Source: an uncultured Paraburkholderia sp.
Lineage (GTDB): Bacteria > Pseudomonadota > Gammaproteobacteria > Burkholderiales > Burkholderiaceae
DNA: 62,857 bases
Reading direction: 5' to 3'
NCBI GenBank assembly: GCA_940746715.1
Contig: CALNWN010000017.1
Location: forward strand, 1-62,857
In this document: positions 1-9,695 of the stretch, in pieces
How positions within the stretch are numbered: the stretch's first letter is position 1
Layout: each line of letters begins with the position of its first letter
Notes under the pieces: model-generated
Databases searched by the model: none
What the model was told of the DNA's origin: nothing
The model's input: the letters and a program-made list of their open reading frames with translations, nothing else
Program-made: the position numbers and the translations under genes

Positions 1-77
1 TCCTCTACGCACCGCCGCTGCAAAGTGCCGATCCGGCCACACCGGCGGACCCGCAGAGCGCGACGCCGAATGTGTAG
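1..77 (+). CDS. C-terminal end of an unidentified gene (partial)
   Basis: A frame open from the window edge ends at TAG 75-77. The last 24 residues are rich in Pro, Ala and Thr (ending ATPNV), like the flexible tail of an exported or outer-membrane protein. Too little is present to name a family. Confidence 0.3.
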   Translation, partial: LYAPPLQSADPATPADPQSATPNV

Positions 78-251
78 GTACTGAGATTGGGCGCTCGGAG
101 TGGGGACGTGCTGCCGGCAGCATGTCCTCATAGTCCAAATCGACTTGAGAACCGTTGACGTTCTCGGTTACGACGCGTGCAGGGACATTGCGTTCAGAAG
201 CGCCAGAATCGCTTACGCTAACGGAGGAGAGATACGACACTCGACTTCGCC

Positions 252-1486
252 ATGGCATCGAAAAAAGAAATCAAACGGTTCAGGGCCAACTTCTCGGATG
301 GGCTGCACAGCGCCGCCTTATACGAGACCCTTGCGCACGCTGAAAAGGATGAGGCCCGCAAGCAGGTATACAAAGACCTCGCCAGGTCGGAGCGCGAACA
401 TGCGCAAGTTTGGGCGGACAAGCTAAGCGCCAATGGACTTTCCGCAAAGCGAACGGGTCCAGCCCTCAAGACGCGCCTGATGCGAGCTCTGGTCCGGGTT
501 TTCGGTGCGGCCTTTGTGCCCACGCTCGCTGCAGCCGAATATGCGGACCGAAACAAGTACCAGGGGCAACCTGACGCTGGCCAGATGTCGGCTGACGAGC
601 ATCACCACGCCGCCGTGGTGGAAACACTGGCTCATGGCAGCGACCCGGGAATGTCGCAGGGCGCTCGCATTGCTGCGGCCGAGTCATGGCACAAGGGCGT
701 CTCGTCGGGGAACGATCTGCGCGCGGCCGTACTCGGTGCGAACGACGGGCTCGTCTCCAACTTCTGCCTGATCATGGGGGTAGCATGTGCAGGCACCGGC
801 AACAAGGCGATCCTTCTGACGGGGCTCGCCGGACTGATAGCCGGCGCCTGCTCGATGGCGTTGGGCGAATGGCTTTCGGTGACCAACGCGCGCGAGCTCG
901 CACTCAGATTGCCAAGGAGGCGGACGAACTGAAGATTTCGCCCGATGCCGAGGAACACGAACTCGCGCTGATTTATCGTGCGAAAGGCCTCGAACCGGAC
1001 GAGGCGAAGCGGGTAGCGTCGCAGATGATGCGCGACAAGGCGCTGGATACCTTGACGCGGGAAGAGCTGGGCCTGGACCCGGCGGAACTGGGCGGCAATC
1101 CGTGGTCCGCGGCGGCTGTCTCCTTCTGCCTTTTCTCGCTTGGCGCCATTTTCCCGGCCATGCCATTCCTGTGGACCCACGGGTTGCAAGCCATCGCGCA
1201 ATGCATTGTCCTGAGCGCGCTGTCGCTTGCAGCCATCGGCGTTTTCACATCGCTATTCAACGGGCGAAGCGCGGCCTTCTCCGCTTTCCGGCAAGTCGTC
1301 ATTGGCCTGATCGCCGCCGCTTTCACGTTCGGCGTGGGCCGGCTGTTAGGCGTGTCGGTTTCGCAGAGCGACCGGATGCACATATCCCCGCGGGTAACGA
1401 TCGTCGTTGCGCGAGTGGTAAACGAAAAGGCGTGCAAATCATTTGCATTCGCCAGAAGTAACGGATTCGAAAGGAAAAACTTCTAA
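252..1486 (+). pseudogene. mbfA: Erythrin-VIT1 membrane ferritin (MbfA-like), frameshifted
   Basis: MbfA-type proteins join an N-terminal ferritin-like/rubrerythrin domain to a C-terminal VIT1/CCC1 membrane domain and export iron from the cytoplasm. Residues 1-140 carry the di-iron pattern (ETLAHAEKDEARKQVY, EREHAQVW, HHHAAVVETLAHG). The VIT1 part begins with GANDGLVSNFCLIMGVACAG and ends in several membrane helices (SFCLFSLGAIFPAMPFLW). The frame that opens at ATG 252 stops at 932. The homologous continuation (TQIAKEADELK) lies in the +1 frame, so about two bases were lost, or one gained, near 895-905 at the expected ELARTQIAKEADE. The distal frame runs on to TAA 1484 past the family's usual end near GRLLGVSVS, so the original stop also seems lost. 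It is a pseudogene unless the frameshift is a sequencing error. Spacing to a GGAGGAG motif near 225 is poor, so the start is uncertain. Confidence 0.8.
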
Positions 1487-1493
1487 ATAGTCG

Positions 1494-1523
1494 TTGACTT
1501 GGCTCGTGCGCCGTCACTAGAAT
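1494..1523 (+). promoter_or_regulatory. Candidate sigma-70 promoter for the transporter leader
   Basis: TTGACT at 1494-1499 and TAGAAT at 1518-1523 are separated by 18 bp. This would start a leader of about 800 nt that covers both small ORFs before the NRAMP-like gene. The call rests on motif match only. Confidence 0.5.
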
Positions 1524-1890
1524 TCGCGTGTTTCCACGAAAGGGGCATTTGCCTTGGACAGTTGCAGTAGTCGACCTTCGAACAGTTTTTCTGCCTGACC
1601 GGCACGACGCCCGCCTGGATTCTTCCTTAGCCGCCGTCCTGCCAGCAGGCAGACGGTGCGCGCCGCAGTAGCTTCCGCAGTTCCTCACCCGCGCATCTTT
1701 TCGATTGGCCGCCGTCGTCGACGCGTGCGTCGTTGCGCACATTCGTCTACGCGACCCGGCGCGTCGGGCCCTTGGCTCGTGCCGCCGTTCGTTCACGCTG
1801 TTTTCGCGCACGCCATTCGTGCCGGATCGAGCGTGCGGTTGAACACGTCCGTCAAACATGAACCGGACTCGAGTAACAGAGGAGTTCACG

Positions 1891-1962
1891 ATGCCCGACC
1901 CCGAGCCTTGTCCCTGCACGACTCGCCTTGCGTTCTCGCGGAACGTAGGCTGTTCCGCCTGA
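1891..1962 (+). CDS. MgtL-like Pro/acidic leader peptide (23 aa)
   Basis: A strong Shine-Dalgarno (AGAGGAG, about 6 nt upstream) precedes ATG 1891. The peptide starts MPDPEPCPCTTRLAF and stops at TGA 1960-1962. The alternating acidic/Pro start is very like enterobacterial MgtL ([17 protein letters not shown]). In MgtL that kind of sequence destabilises translating ribosomes at low Mg2+ and so switches on the downstream Mg2+ transporter gene. The next long gene here encodes an NRAMP-related transporter, which fits a Mg2+-sensing leader. The regulatory role is inferred; the ORF, its SD and the motif are seen directly. It is too short for routine gene calling. Confidence 0.6.
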   Translation: MPDPEPCPCTTRLAFSRNVGCSA

Positions 1963-2072
1963 CATCTGGCTGCACACGTTCCTCCCACGCTCGAGCATGT
2001 CGAAGCGCGCGAAGTGAAACGAGGGCATGCCTGATCGACGGCGCCACGTTTCAAGCATCTGGAGGAATCACC

Positions 2073-2222
2073 ATGCGCTTCGCTCTGCTCGTTTCACAAC
2101 TCCCGCACGTCGAGGAAGCTCGCACGCACTACAACTGCATGCTCGCGCTCGACGGCCGTTCACGCGCATCGGCTCGCGTCGCCGCCGCCATCTGGGCGGC
2201 GCTTAAGAAGCTAGCCCGCTGA
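2073..2222 (+). CDS. Small ORF of 49 aa between leader peptide and transporter
   Basis: ATG 2073 has an excellent SD (GGAGGAATCACC just upstream). The product starts MRFALLVSQLPHVEEARTHY, has an amphipathic Ala/Arg-rich second half and ends WAALKKLAR. It has no transmembrane segment and no family I recognise. It lies 110 bp before the transporter start, so it may be a second regulatory ORF or a small protein co-transcribed with the transporter. Confidence 0.5.
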   Translation: MRFALLVSQLPHVEEARTHYNCMLALDGRSRASARVAAAIWAALKKLAR

Positions 2223-2332
2223 CGGGCCTTGCGTGGCCGACTGTCTGCCGGCTGCCTGAGCACCGGCACGCGGAAGGGCGTGTCACGCGTCAATCATCGA
2301 TTTCAAGCAGCACTGCTAAGGAATGACCAGAA

Positions 2333-3994
2333 ATGTCAACTACTCCCGCAAACCTCACGCAACGTCAAAGCGCCGTGCTCGACGAGGCCCACGTGGGTGA
2401 TATCAAGGGCGCGCTCGGCACCATCGCCCACCACGATACCGCCCCCCGTGGCAGCTGGATGGCGCGCCTGCGCACGCTGCTCGCCATTCTTGGCCCCGGC
2501 CTCATCGTGATGGTCGGTGATAACGACGCGGGCGCCTTCGGCACCTATACGCAGGCCGGGCAGAGTTACGGCACGTCGCTGCTCTGGACGCTCGCGCTGC
2601 TGATTCCGGTTCTCTACGTGAACCAGGAAATGGTCCTGCGCCTCGGCGCCGTGACCGGCGTCGGCCATGCACGGCTTATCTTCGAGCGCTTCGGCAAGTT
2701 CTGGGGCGCTTTCAGCGTCATCGACCTTTTCCTGCTCAATGCGCTCACGATCGTTACCGAGTTCATCGGCATTACGTTCGCGCTGGACTTTCTGGGCGTC
2801 TCGAAGGTGCTGGGCGTCTGCATTGCCGCGGTGCTGACGATGGCCGCGGTCAGCACGGGTGACTTCCGGCGCTTCGAACGCTTTGCAATTGTGTTGTGCG
2901 TGTTGAGTCTGTTGCTGGTACCGGTGCTCGTGTCGATCCACCCGCCCGTGAGCGTCATCGCGCGCGACTTTCTGGTGCCGACATGGCCGAAGAACTCGAA
3001 GCTCTCCGACGTGATGCTGCTCGTGATCGGTATTGTCGGCACGACGGTCGCGCCGTGGCAGCTGTTCTTCCAGCAGAGCTACGTGATCGACAAGCGCATC
3101 ACACCGCGTTTCATGAAGTACGAGAAGGCGGACCTCTGGATCGGTATCGCGTTCGTGATCATCGGCGCGGTGGCAATGATGGCGTTTACGGCGGCGCTGT
3201 TCGACGGCAGGCCCGAGTTCGGTAACTTCACTGATGCCGGCGGTGTGATCGCCGGGCTGCACAAATATGTCGGCGAGACGTCGGCCACGATTTTCGCCGT
3301 GGCGCTGCTCGACGCGTCGATCATCGGCGCTGCCGCCGTTTCGCTCTCGACCGCCTACGCGATCGGCGATGTCTTCAAGGTCAAACACTCGCTGCATCGC
3401 AGCGTGCTCGACGCAAAGGGCTTCTACCTTGTCTACTTCGGCATCATTGCGCTCGCGGCGGCACTGGTCCTGCTGCCCGGCAGCCCGCTCGGCCTTCTTA
3501 CCGAAGCCGTGCAGACGCTGGCCGGCGTGCTACTGCCGAGCGCAACGGTATTTCTGTTGCTTCTGTGCAATGACAAGGCTGTGCTCGGCCCGTGGGTCAA
3601 CTCGAGGAAAGTCAACGTGTTTACGGGCGCCGTGATTGCCGTGCTCGTGGTTCTTTCGATCATCCTCACGGCGGCTACCGTGTATCCGGATATCAGCGGT
3701 GCGGCGATTCTCAAGATTCTCGTGGTCGGATGCGCGGTGGGCGCGGCCATATACGCGACAGTGGAGCTCTCGCGCAAACTGCGCGGTCGAGCCGGCGCGG
3801 ATGATGGGTTGCCGCTCAGTCGTATTGCCCTGAAGGAGTCGCGCAACACGTGGCGTATGCCGCCGCTCGAAGATCTGCCGGCGCCGCAGCACCTGAGCTT
3901 GTCGACGCGCGTGTGGATGGGTGTGCTGCGCACCTACCTCGTCGTTGCAGTGGGTCTCGTCATCGTGAAGGTCGTGCAGATGGCCATTCACTGA
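2333..3994 (+). CDS. NRAMP-related divalent metal transporter (possibly Mg2+)
   Basis: This is a 553-aa SLC11/NRAMP-fold protein with about eleven hydrophobic helices. Canonical Mn/Fe NRAMPs bind metal through DPGN in helix 1 and a Met in helix 6 (MPH). Here the aligned sites read DAGA (GPGLIVMVGDNDAGAFGTYTQ) and APW (GTTVAPWQLFFQQ). The Asp is kept, but the Asn and the soft-metal Met ligand are gone. Loss of that Met is a feature of NRAMP-related Mg2+ transporters (NRMT). Together with the MgtL-like leader upstream, this favours Mg2+ over Mn2+. The product is an inner-membrane protein and the reading frame is intact. The start follows AAGGAATGACCAGAA. Substrate is inferred; family membership is clear. 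Confidence 0.85.
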   Translation: MSTTPANLTQRQSAVLDEAHVGDIKGALGTIAHHDTAPRGSWMARLRTLLAILGPGLIVMVGDNDAGAFGTYTQAGQSYGTSLLWTLALLIPVLYVNQEMVLRLGAVTGVGHARLIFERFGKFWGAFSVIDLFLLNALTIVTEFIGITFALDFLGVSKVLGVCIAAVLTMAAVSTGDFRRFERFAIVLCVLSLLLVPVLVSIHPPVSVIARDFLVPTWPKNSKLSDVMLLVIGIVGTTVAPWQLFFQQSYVIDKRITPRFMKYEKADLWIGIAFVIIGAVAMMAFTAALFDGRPEFGNFTDAGGVIAGLHKYVGETSATIFAVALLDASIIGAAAVSLSTAYAIGDVFKVKHSLHRSVLDAKGFYLVYFGIIALAAALVLLPGSPLGLLTEAVQTLAGVLLPSATVFLLLLCNDKAVLGPWVNSRKVNVFTGAVIAVLVVLSIILTAATVYPDISGAAILKILVVGCAVGAAIYATVELSRKLRGRAGADDGLPLSRIALKESRNTWRMPPLEDLPAPQHLSLSTRVWMGVLRTYLVVAVGLVIVKVVQMAIH

Positions 3995-4252
3995 GGGATG
4001 CCGCACGGATGGGGCAAGGTGCGCCTGCTGTTCTTCTAGCGACAGGCGTGACGTGATTTGCAATGGAGTGCAAACGTCGCATCCGCGCTGCGTTCCGTGC
4101 GCCCGGAATGAGCGTGCGGTGGATGAAGTCGTGCAGCGCCTCTCGACAAGAAAAAGGTAAGGGGACACTCATGCGCAAGGCGACGTTGAGTTCTCCTGAA
4201 ACGCGTGTGAGCAGTAATATGATGACTTCCTCCCTCTATCGGAAACACCACG

Positions 4253-4711
4253 ATGCAAGTGCTGGTCGACGCAGACGCCTGCCCGGTTGCCGTTAAGGAG
4301 ATATTGTTTCGGGCAGCCCGGCGTGTTGAAGTGTGCGTCACGCTCGTCGCGAATCAGTATCTGCGAACGCCACCTTCCCGGTTCATCAAGGCGCTACAGG
4401 TGCCCCACGGCTTTGATGCGGCCGATAACCGTATCGTTGAACTGGTCCAGGGCGGTGACCTCGTGATTACGGCGGACATACCTCTCGCCGCTGCTGCCCT
4501 CGACAAGGGCGCTCACGTACTCGACCCGCGGGGAACGTGGCTTAGCTCTGAGAATATTCAGGAGCGCCTTACGATGCGCGAAGTAATGGATCAGTTGCGC
4601 AACTCAGGCGTGGAGACCGGCGGCCCAACACCTTACGCAGCAGGCGACAGCAAAGCATTTGCGGCACAGTTGGACCGTTTCCTGGCACGTCACCGTGCCA
4701 CGCCACGTTGA
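4253..4711 (+). CDS. yaiI: YaiI/YqxD family (UPF0178) protein
   Basis: The 152-aa product has the UPF0178/DUF188 hallmarks: MQVLVDADACPVAVKEIL at the start, DAADNRIVELVQGGDLVITADIPLA in the middle and GGPTPYAAGDSKAFAAQLD near the end. The family has a PIN-like nuclease fold, but its substrate is not established. Length is normal and no disruption is seen. It is probably monocistronic. Confidence 0.9.
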   Translation: MQVLVDADACPVAVKEILFRAARRVEVCVTLVANQYLRTPPSRFIKALQVPHGFDAADNRIVELVQGGDLVITADIPLAAAALDKGAHVLDPRGTWLSSENIQERLTMREVMDQLRNSGVETGGPTPYAAGDSKAFAAQLDRFLARHRATPR

Positions 4712-5678
4712 GCCGCTCCATAGCCGGGAGGGAGGAAGAAACGTTGCTGCGGGTCTGTTAGCCATGCTGCGGCGGTGAACCGGTAGGTGATTTTCTGTCA
4801 ACTATCGCTTTATTCCTCACCCCCTATCGAATAAAGCAAAAGGCGAACAAATTTAAAGGAAAAGTTGAACGCAAAGTGAGGGCTGATTTCGGGCGGTCGA
4901 GCGGATCGTTAAACCAGAAATTGAGCGTTTTTGCAGAAATAAATCAGAAGTTGAATTTACTTTTAATCACTGGCTAAGTCGTTGATTTTTCACGATTCTG
5001 TCTGCGATCAAATTGACGGGTTAAAGCAAATCCTGAGCATTCGGTCACGGTAATGCGTCTTAGAATGTTGCGTGACCGAGAGTTAAGCAGAATTTGAATC
5101 GTGAGGCAGGCATGCGAGCATAAGGTCACTGGCTTGGGCGCTGATGATCGGCCATTGCGGACGTTAGTGTGTCGGCCGCCCAGAGGCAACTGAGAGGCGC
5201 TTTGCCGCCGTTCGCGCCGTCGTAGCCTCGAATATCAGGTGCCGATGCGAGTGAATGAGTACTCGCCGCGACCTGCAGCCGCTATCTGGGTCGCTGCAGC
5301 GGCTACGGCCGCTCTTGAGTTTCAGGAGACATCCGGCGCTATAGTCGTCTGCCGCTTAGGAAGTCAGATGATCGCCGAATATTGCGGCTGCCGTCACTTC
5401 TCGACATCAAGGTAGCCGGACGGCACGGTCCATTCCTTACTATTTGCCACGATTAGAATCGGTCCTGCATTCTCCAGAGTCGCTCAGTGCGACGTAGCGT
5501 CCGCAGGAATATCGCTGGACCTGCGCGAAAGTCACTGGATCTGGTTTGTGCTTTCAGCAGGTCGCTCGATGAATACTATCGGTCGTCGCGATGCCGCGCA
5601 CGCTGTGTCCACGTAGGCCACGGGTTTAGGTCGATGACGACAATGCAAGCTCAGGTAACACTGAACGACGGCTAACCG
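4712..5678. other. Gene-free, AT-rich spacer with degenerate repeats
   Basis: No convincing gene is present. An imperfect hairpin (GCTTTATT/AATAAAGC, about 4807-4837) follows yaiI and could end its transcript. Three degenerate direct repeats matching AAANNAGAANTTGA lie at 4855-4868, 4911-4924 and 4941-4954. They resemble transposase-binding sites at an IS end, but no transposase is next to them. Confidence 0.4.
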
Positions 5679-6400
5679 CTACGCGGTGTAGACATCAAAG
5701 GCATCCATAGGCACATGCAGTTTGTGATCTGCCGTGAGCGCTTCCAGCAGATGTCTCACGGTGACTTGCACACGTGGCGCCACGAGTGCTCGGTGTGGGT
5801 ACTGCATCACCATCTCGTATGTCCCGGGCTGGTGAAACCTGTGGAGGACTATCTTCAATGAACCGGAACGCAGGCGATCCCACGCAAGATGAACGCCGAC
5901 CTCAGCAATTCCAACGCCATCGCATGCCGCCTGAACAAGAGATTCGGGTGCGGATAGCGTCAGTATTGCTTTGCGAGAAGGGTCTAGTGTAGTAATACTT
6001 CCGTCGTCGCCCTTGAAGTTCCACGGTACGACCTGTCCGCTTAGGAATCGCCGTGCGATGAGCCGGTGTCCCTGCAACGCCTCAGGCATTTGGGGCACTC
6101 CATGGCTCGTCAGGTAGCCGGAAGACGCAACCAGCACTGTATTCAAGCGACAAATCGGCCGGGTCACAAGGGCCGAGTCTGGGATGTTCCCGCCTTTGAC
6201 CGCAATGTCGTAGCCGTCTCGGACAATATCGACGACCCGATCATCAAAGTCGACCTCGACCGACAGGCTGGGATAGCGAGCAGAGCGGGGAGCGCCGGGA
6301 GTACGTGGTTGTGCCCAAAGGCCGCGCTTGTCGAAATGCGAACCCGGCCCGCTGGCACTGCGCGTTGCGCAGCAACCGTATCGACCGCGGCAAACAGACT
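5679..6400 (-). pseudogene. LysR-family regulator, effector domain only
   Basis: The minus strand carries the substrate-binding domain of a LysR regulator (GRVRISTSAAFGHNHVLPAL, then a second frame with TRPICRLNTVLVASSGYL and LVQAACDGVGIAEVGVHLAWD). A frameshift near 6165 splits it in two. The N-terminal winged-helix DNA-binding domain is missing: at about 6400 the frame passes directly into IS5-type transposase sequence. It cannot act as a regulator. Confidence 0.75.
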
Positions 6401-6404
6401 GACG

Positions 6405-6766
6405 ATGACATCATGGACCATCAGTCGGTCGCGGTTCTTACTGAAAGTGGAGTGGTCCGAAACCACATCGTCCATCGCCAGTCCGACGAACCAGCATGTT
6501 ATAGGAGATTTGCTCCATCAGCATGCGTTCGCTGCGAAATCGAATAAAGCACTTGCAACAGCAGTGCGCGAATCAGCTTCTCCGGCGCGATGCCCGGGCG
6601 CCCGCCCTTCGCGTCGCGCTCGCAGGCGCGAAAAGACCGAATCCATGCGAGTGAGCGCATCGTTCAACCACAGCCGAATCGGTCGCAACGGGTGATTGGC
6701 CGGAACGAAGTCGTCCAGCCTGGACATCGTGAACATCGACTCGGTACAGCCGTCCGCTCCGCGCAT
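6405..6766 (-). pseudogene. IS5-family transposase remnant
   Basis: The N-terminal IS5 transposase signature FTMSRLDDFVPANHPLRPIR is followed, after frameshifts, by MDDVVSDHSTFSKNRDRLMV. The fragment joins LysR sequence at about 6400, so it marks the insertion or deletion that removed the LysR N terminus. The DDE core is missing. Confidence 0.8.
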
Positions 6767-6862
6767 CGCTTCAGTCTCAATGTTGTCCGATTCCTCGTTT
6801 CAACAATTACCCCTCCCGCGCGGATTACGTGCGCGGAAGGTATTTCAACAGCCTGGTAGTGG

Positions 6863-7003
6863 TCACCCAATCCCGGACACTGCGTTAGGTTTTTCTTCCG
6901 CAACAGCCGGCGCTAGTCCGTTATTGAACTGATGCGGCCGTATCCGGTTGTACCGATGTGTCAGGTGGTGGCTTACTGCCTCGATGAGCTGATAGGCGCG
7001 TAT
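6863..7003 (-). pseudogene. IS3-family OrfB C-terminal fragment
   Basis: Read on the minus strand, the last 46 codons give LIEAVSHHLTHRYNRIRPHQ and end NAVSGIG with a TGA at 6863-6865. This is the typical IS3-group integrase tail, YNRIRPHQ followed by an Asn-Gly-Leu-Ala-Pro element. The rest of the transposase is absent. Confidence 0.7.
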
Positions 7004-7360
7004 GTCATGCCACCGCTAGAGCAGACGGCTGATCGTGGGAGCGCTCCTGCGAGACAGGAACGCTGCTGATTATGTCAGAATAATTTAAAAAAACAGCATT
7101 GCGCAATTTGACATTTCGGTGCGTTTCTTCTCTTGTCTTATCTGTTACATTCTTCTGGATGTAAATCGCGCACCTCCGGAAAGAGAAAGGAGCACACGCG
7201 ACAGCGTTTGAGTAACCGTTTGTGATAGGCATTCCCGCAAACGACGCGAAGTTGTAAGGTCCAGATCGAAAAATAACGTCAACTCCGGCTTGGAAAAAAC
7301 TGGCGTTTGATCGGTCTCCACAGTTGCCGTCTTTAACTCCTTATGAAAGGTTAAAACAAA
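7004..7360 (+). other. Spacer upstream of the phosphoesterase gene
   Basis: No gene is recognised here. A perfect -35-like TTGACA occurs at 7108-7113 but has no good -10 at standard spacing. The phosphoesterase ATG at 7361 follows an AAGG motif (TGAAAGGTTAAAACAAA). Confidence 0.35.
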
Positions 7361-9030
7361 ATGAAAATCTCTCGTTTACTAGTCGAAATTTCCTTGGCAT
7401 CAGGCGCAATAATGCTTGCCGGCTGCCACGGCAGTAGCGACTCTCCGCCTTTGAAGGCAGATTTATCTGCGCAGGATAGTTTGGCAACTGCGACGCCAAT
7501 CAAGCACCTCGTAGTGATTTTCGATGAGAATCGCTCGTTTGACCACTATTTTGCTACTTATCCGAACGCATTGAATCCGGCCGGTGAGCCTATTTTAAGG
7601 GCGCCATTGAAACTCCCAGTATAAATGGTTTGTCGGGTACTTTGCTAAACGCAAACCCAAATTTTTTGAATAGCTCCAATGGAATGAATGCGTCGAACCC
7701 CTTCCAAATCGATCGCACGCAGGCGTCAACTTGGGGTGAAAATCACGCTTACACGGCCGAACAGCAGGCGTATAATAATGGGGCCGCCGATCTCTTCCCG
7801 CTTTACACAGGTAATGGGAAGGCTGGCTCCCCTGGCGCCTTCGGAATCCGAGCTCTAGTTATGGGGTATTTTGACGGGAACACGGTTACTGCGCTGTGGA
7901 ATTACGCGCAGCATTTTGCCATGAGTGATGACGCTTATACTGATACCTACGGGCCGTCCACTCCGGGGGCTCTTCACCTTGTGTCAGGTCAAACAAATGG
8001 CATGATGATCGTGAAAACGTCCGCGGCGCCGTCAACATTAAAGCAAAGCTCTTATTATATTAGCGATGGGCAGGATGGCTACACGATGATCAACGACGTC
8101 GATCCGGGCTACGATATCTGTTCGAGCAAAACAGATCAAGTTATGATGAGGGGCAGAAATATTGGCGATTTACTGAATGCGCGGAACATTAGTTGGGGCG
8201 GGTTTATGGGAGGGTTTGACCTGTCCAAAATTAACAACAACGGAACGATGGGCTGTAAGCGAAGCGCGCTGGCCGTGATTAATAATGCTGAAACACCCGA
8301 CTACATTCCGCATCACAACTGGTTTCAGTATTTTGCTTCCACTGCGAATCCGAATCATGCACGCCCAAGCGCCACAGCGGCTGTGGGCTCAAGTTTCCAG
8401 GCAGACGGTAAAACCCCAGATCCTGCAAATCATGAATATGATATTGATGACTTCTTCGAAGCAGTAAAGTCGGGAAACTTTCCGTCGGTGAGTTTTTTGA
8501 AAGCACCGGCGGCTGAAGACGGACATCCAATTTATTCAGATCCACTGGACGAACAGCGATTTCTTGTGCGCACGATTAATTTTTTAATGCAACAACCTGA
8601 TTGGAAAAATACTGCAATCATCGTAACGTACGACGACTCTGATGGTTGGTATGATCACGCTTATGCTTCGCCGACGCATGGGTCGTTTGATGCTATTGAC
8701 CAAGTGAACGGTGACGGCATTTGCGGTGTGTCGGGGTCTTTGCCGTTAGGGGTCGCGGGAGCGCCAGTGAATGGGCGTTGCGGACCGGGTACTCGAATTC
8801 CTTTCCTTATGATCTCGCCCTATGCGAAAGCTAACTATGTAAGCCACACCCCTATAACTCATTCCTCCGTCGTTCGATTCATTGAGGACAACTGGCTCGG
8901 GAGTACTCGCCTTGGTGGTGGCGCTTTTGACGCCTCCGCCGGTGATCTTCGCGACATGTTAAATCTTTCAGGCTCAAGCAGCACTGCGGCGCTTTACCTT
9001 GATCCTAACCTGGGCACTGAATTAAGGAGC
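7361..9030 (+). pseudogene. Lipoprotein phosphoesterase (phospholipase C/AcpA family), frameshifted
   Basis: This belongs to the phosphoesterase family that includes phospholipase C and AcpA acid phosphatases. The N terminus has a lipoprotein signal (SGAIMLAGC) and the first metal-site motif, HLVVIFDENRSFDHYF. The frame stops at 7622-7624. The continuation (SINGLSGTLL) lies in another frame, which fits loss of one base near 7597 (ATTTTAAGGGC). The second frame holds the rest of the catalytic domain: YTDTYGPSTPGALHLVSGQT, TYDDSDGWYDH and GTRIPFLMISPYAKANYVSH. After about 9030 the frame runs on to 9315 through IS sequence, so the true C terminus is also lost. GC is lower than in the backbone, suggesting acquisition. 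Confidence 0.8.
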
Positions 9031-9148
9031 CCCCCTCGAATTAAGGCACGTGTCGGGGAAAGCATCATCAAACGGAACATCGTGGCTCGTTCGGGTAGTA
9101 CCGCCGCTCCCATCGCGAGCAATGTATCGACGTTGGCGCGGCAATTCC

Positions 9149-9256
9149 CACTCGTTGAAACGTGCGCCGTGCGGAGGACATCATCCTCACGGCGCTCTGA
9201 AGTGTCGCTCGGCACGAGAGTTCAGGCGCAGGGCCGATTCATCAACTCAAGTGTGA
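9149..9256 (+). pseudogene. IS3-family (IS2-type) OrfB C-terminal fragment
   Basis: The last 35 codons include HHPHGALKCRSAREFRRRAD and end in TGA 9254-9256. A similar tail (HPHRALKYRSPREF) occurs at 42.7 kb. The following GGCCGGAAGTACAGAGGCA looks like the terminal repeat of such an element. It overlaps the out-of-frame tail of the phosphoesterase ORF. Confidence 0.65.
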
Positions 9257-9551
9257 GGCGGTGGCCGGAAGTACAGAGGCACTTCCAACAACCACTCGCT
9301 TCATTGACAGTCTAAAAAGACGACACACGTACATTCGGAGTGGCCCGATCATTCACGCCCGACCGAACTCAACGCCTGCGGCGGAAGCACGAGAAGGGGG
9401 GCTAGTCTGGCGGGTCCTGACTGTGCACAGTCGGACGTCGGTATTGTTCGGCAGACGCTTAGCTCTACCTGCACCGACTCGCAGCCCGGTCAGATGGGAG
9501 CTGCTAGATGAATGCGTTTTTCGAAGCGATGATGCGCTTCCCGTGGAGAAC

Positions 9552-9589
9552 CGACCCTAAACCAACACCGTTTAGGGTCGTTAATTTTT
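9552..9589 (+). terminator. Rho-independent terminator
   Basis: CGACCCTAAAC (9552-9562) pairs perfectly with GTTTAGGGTCG (9570-9580) around a 7-nt loop and is followed by TTAATTTTT. It isolates the MCP gene from upstream transcription. Confidence 0.8.
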
Positions 9590-9695
9590 GCTAGGTGACG
9601 CAAATGTAGGCTTCCCCCATTGGAATCGCAGTCTGATTTGCCGACGTCCTGGTCACCGCTTCCATACAACACTCCTTCTGGGCACCGGTAGAGAC

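Noticed and set aside
100..426. Plus-strand ORF overlapping the mbfA-like gene
   Set aside because: It overlaps the convincing ferritin-VIT1 frame and its composition (Arg/Ser-rich) is that of a shadow frame.
1323..2054. Minus-strand ORF of 243 aa in the transporter leader
   Set aside because: It has no RBS or family motif, is Arg/Ser-rich as expected for a shadow frame, and conflicts with the well-initiated small ORFs on the plus strand.
2336..3397. Long minus-strand ORF opposite the transporter gene
   Set aside because: It is the His/Arg/Glu-rich antisense of a GC-rich gene; the plus strand encodes a clear membrane transporter.
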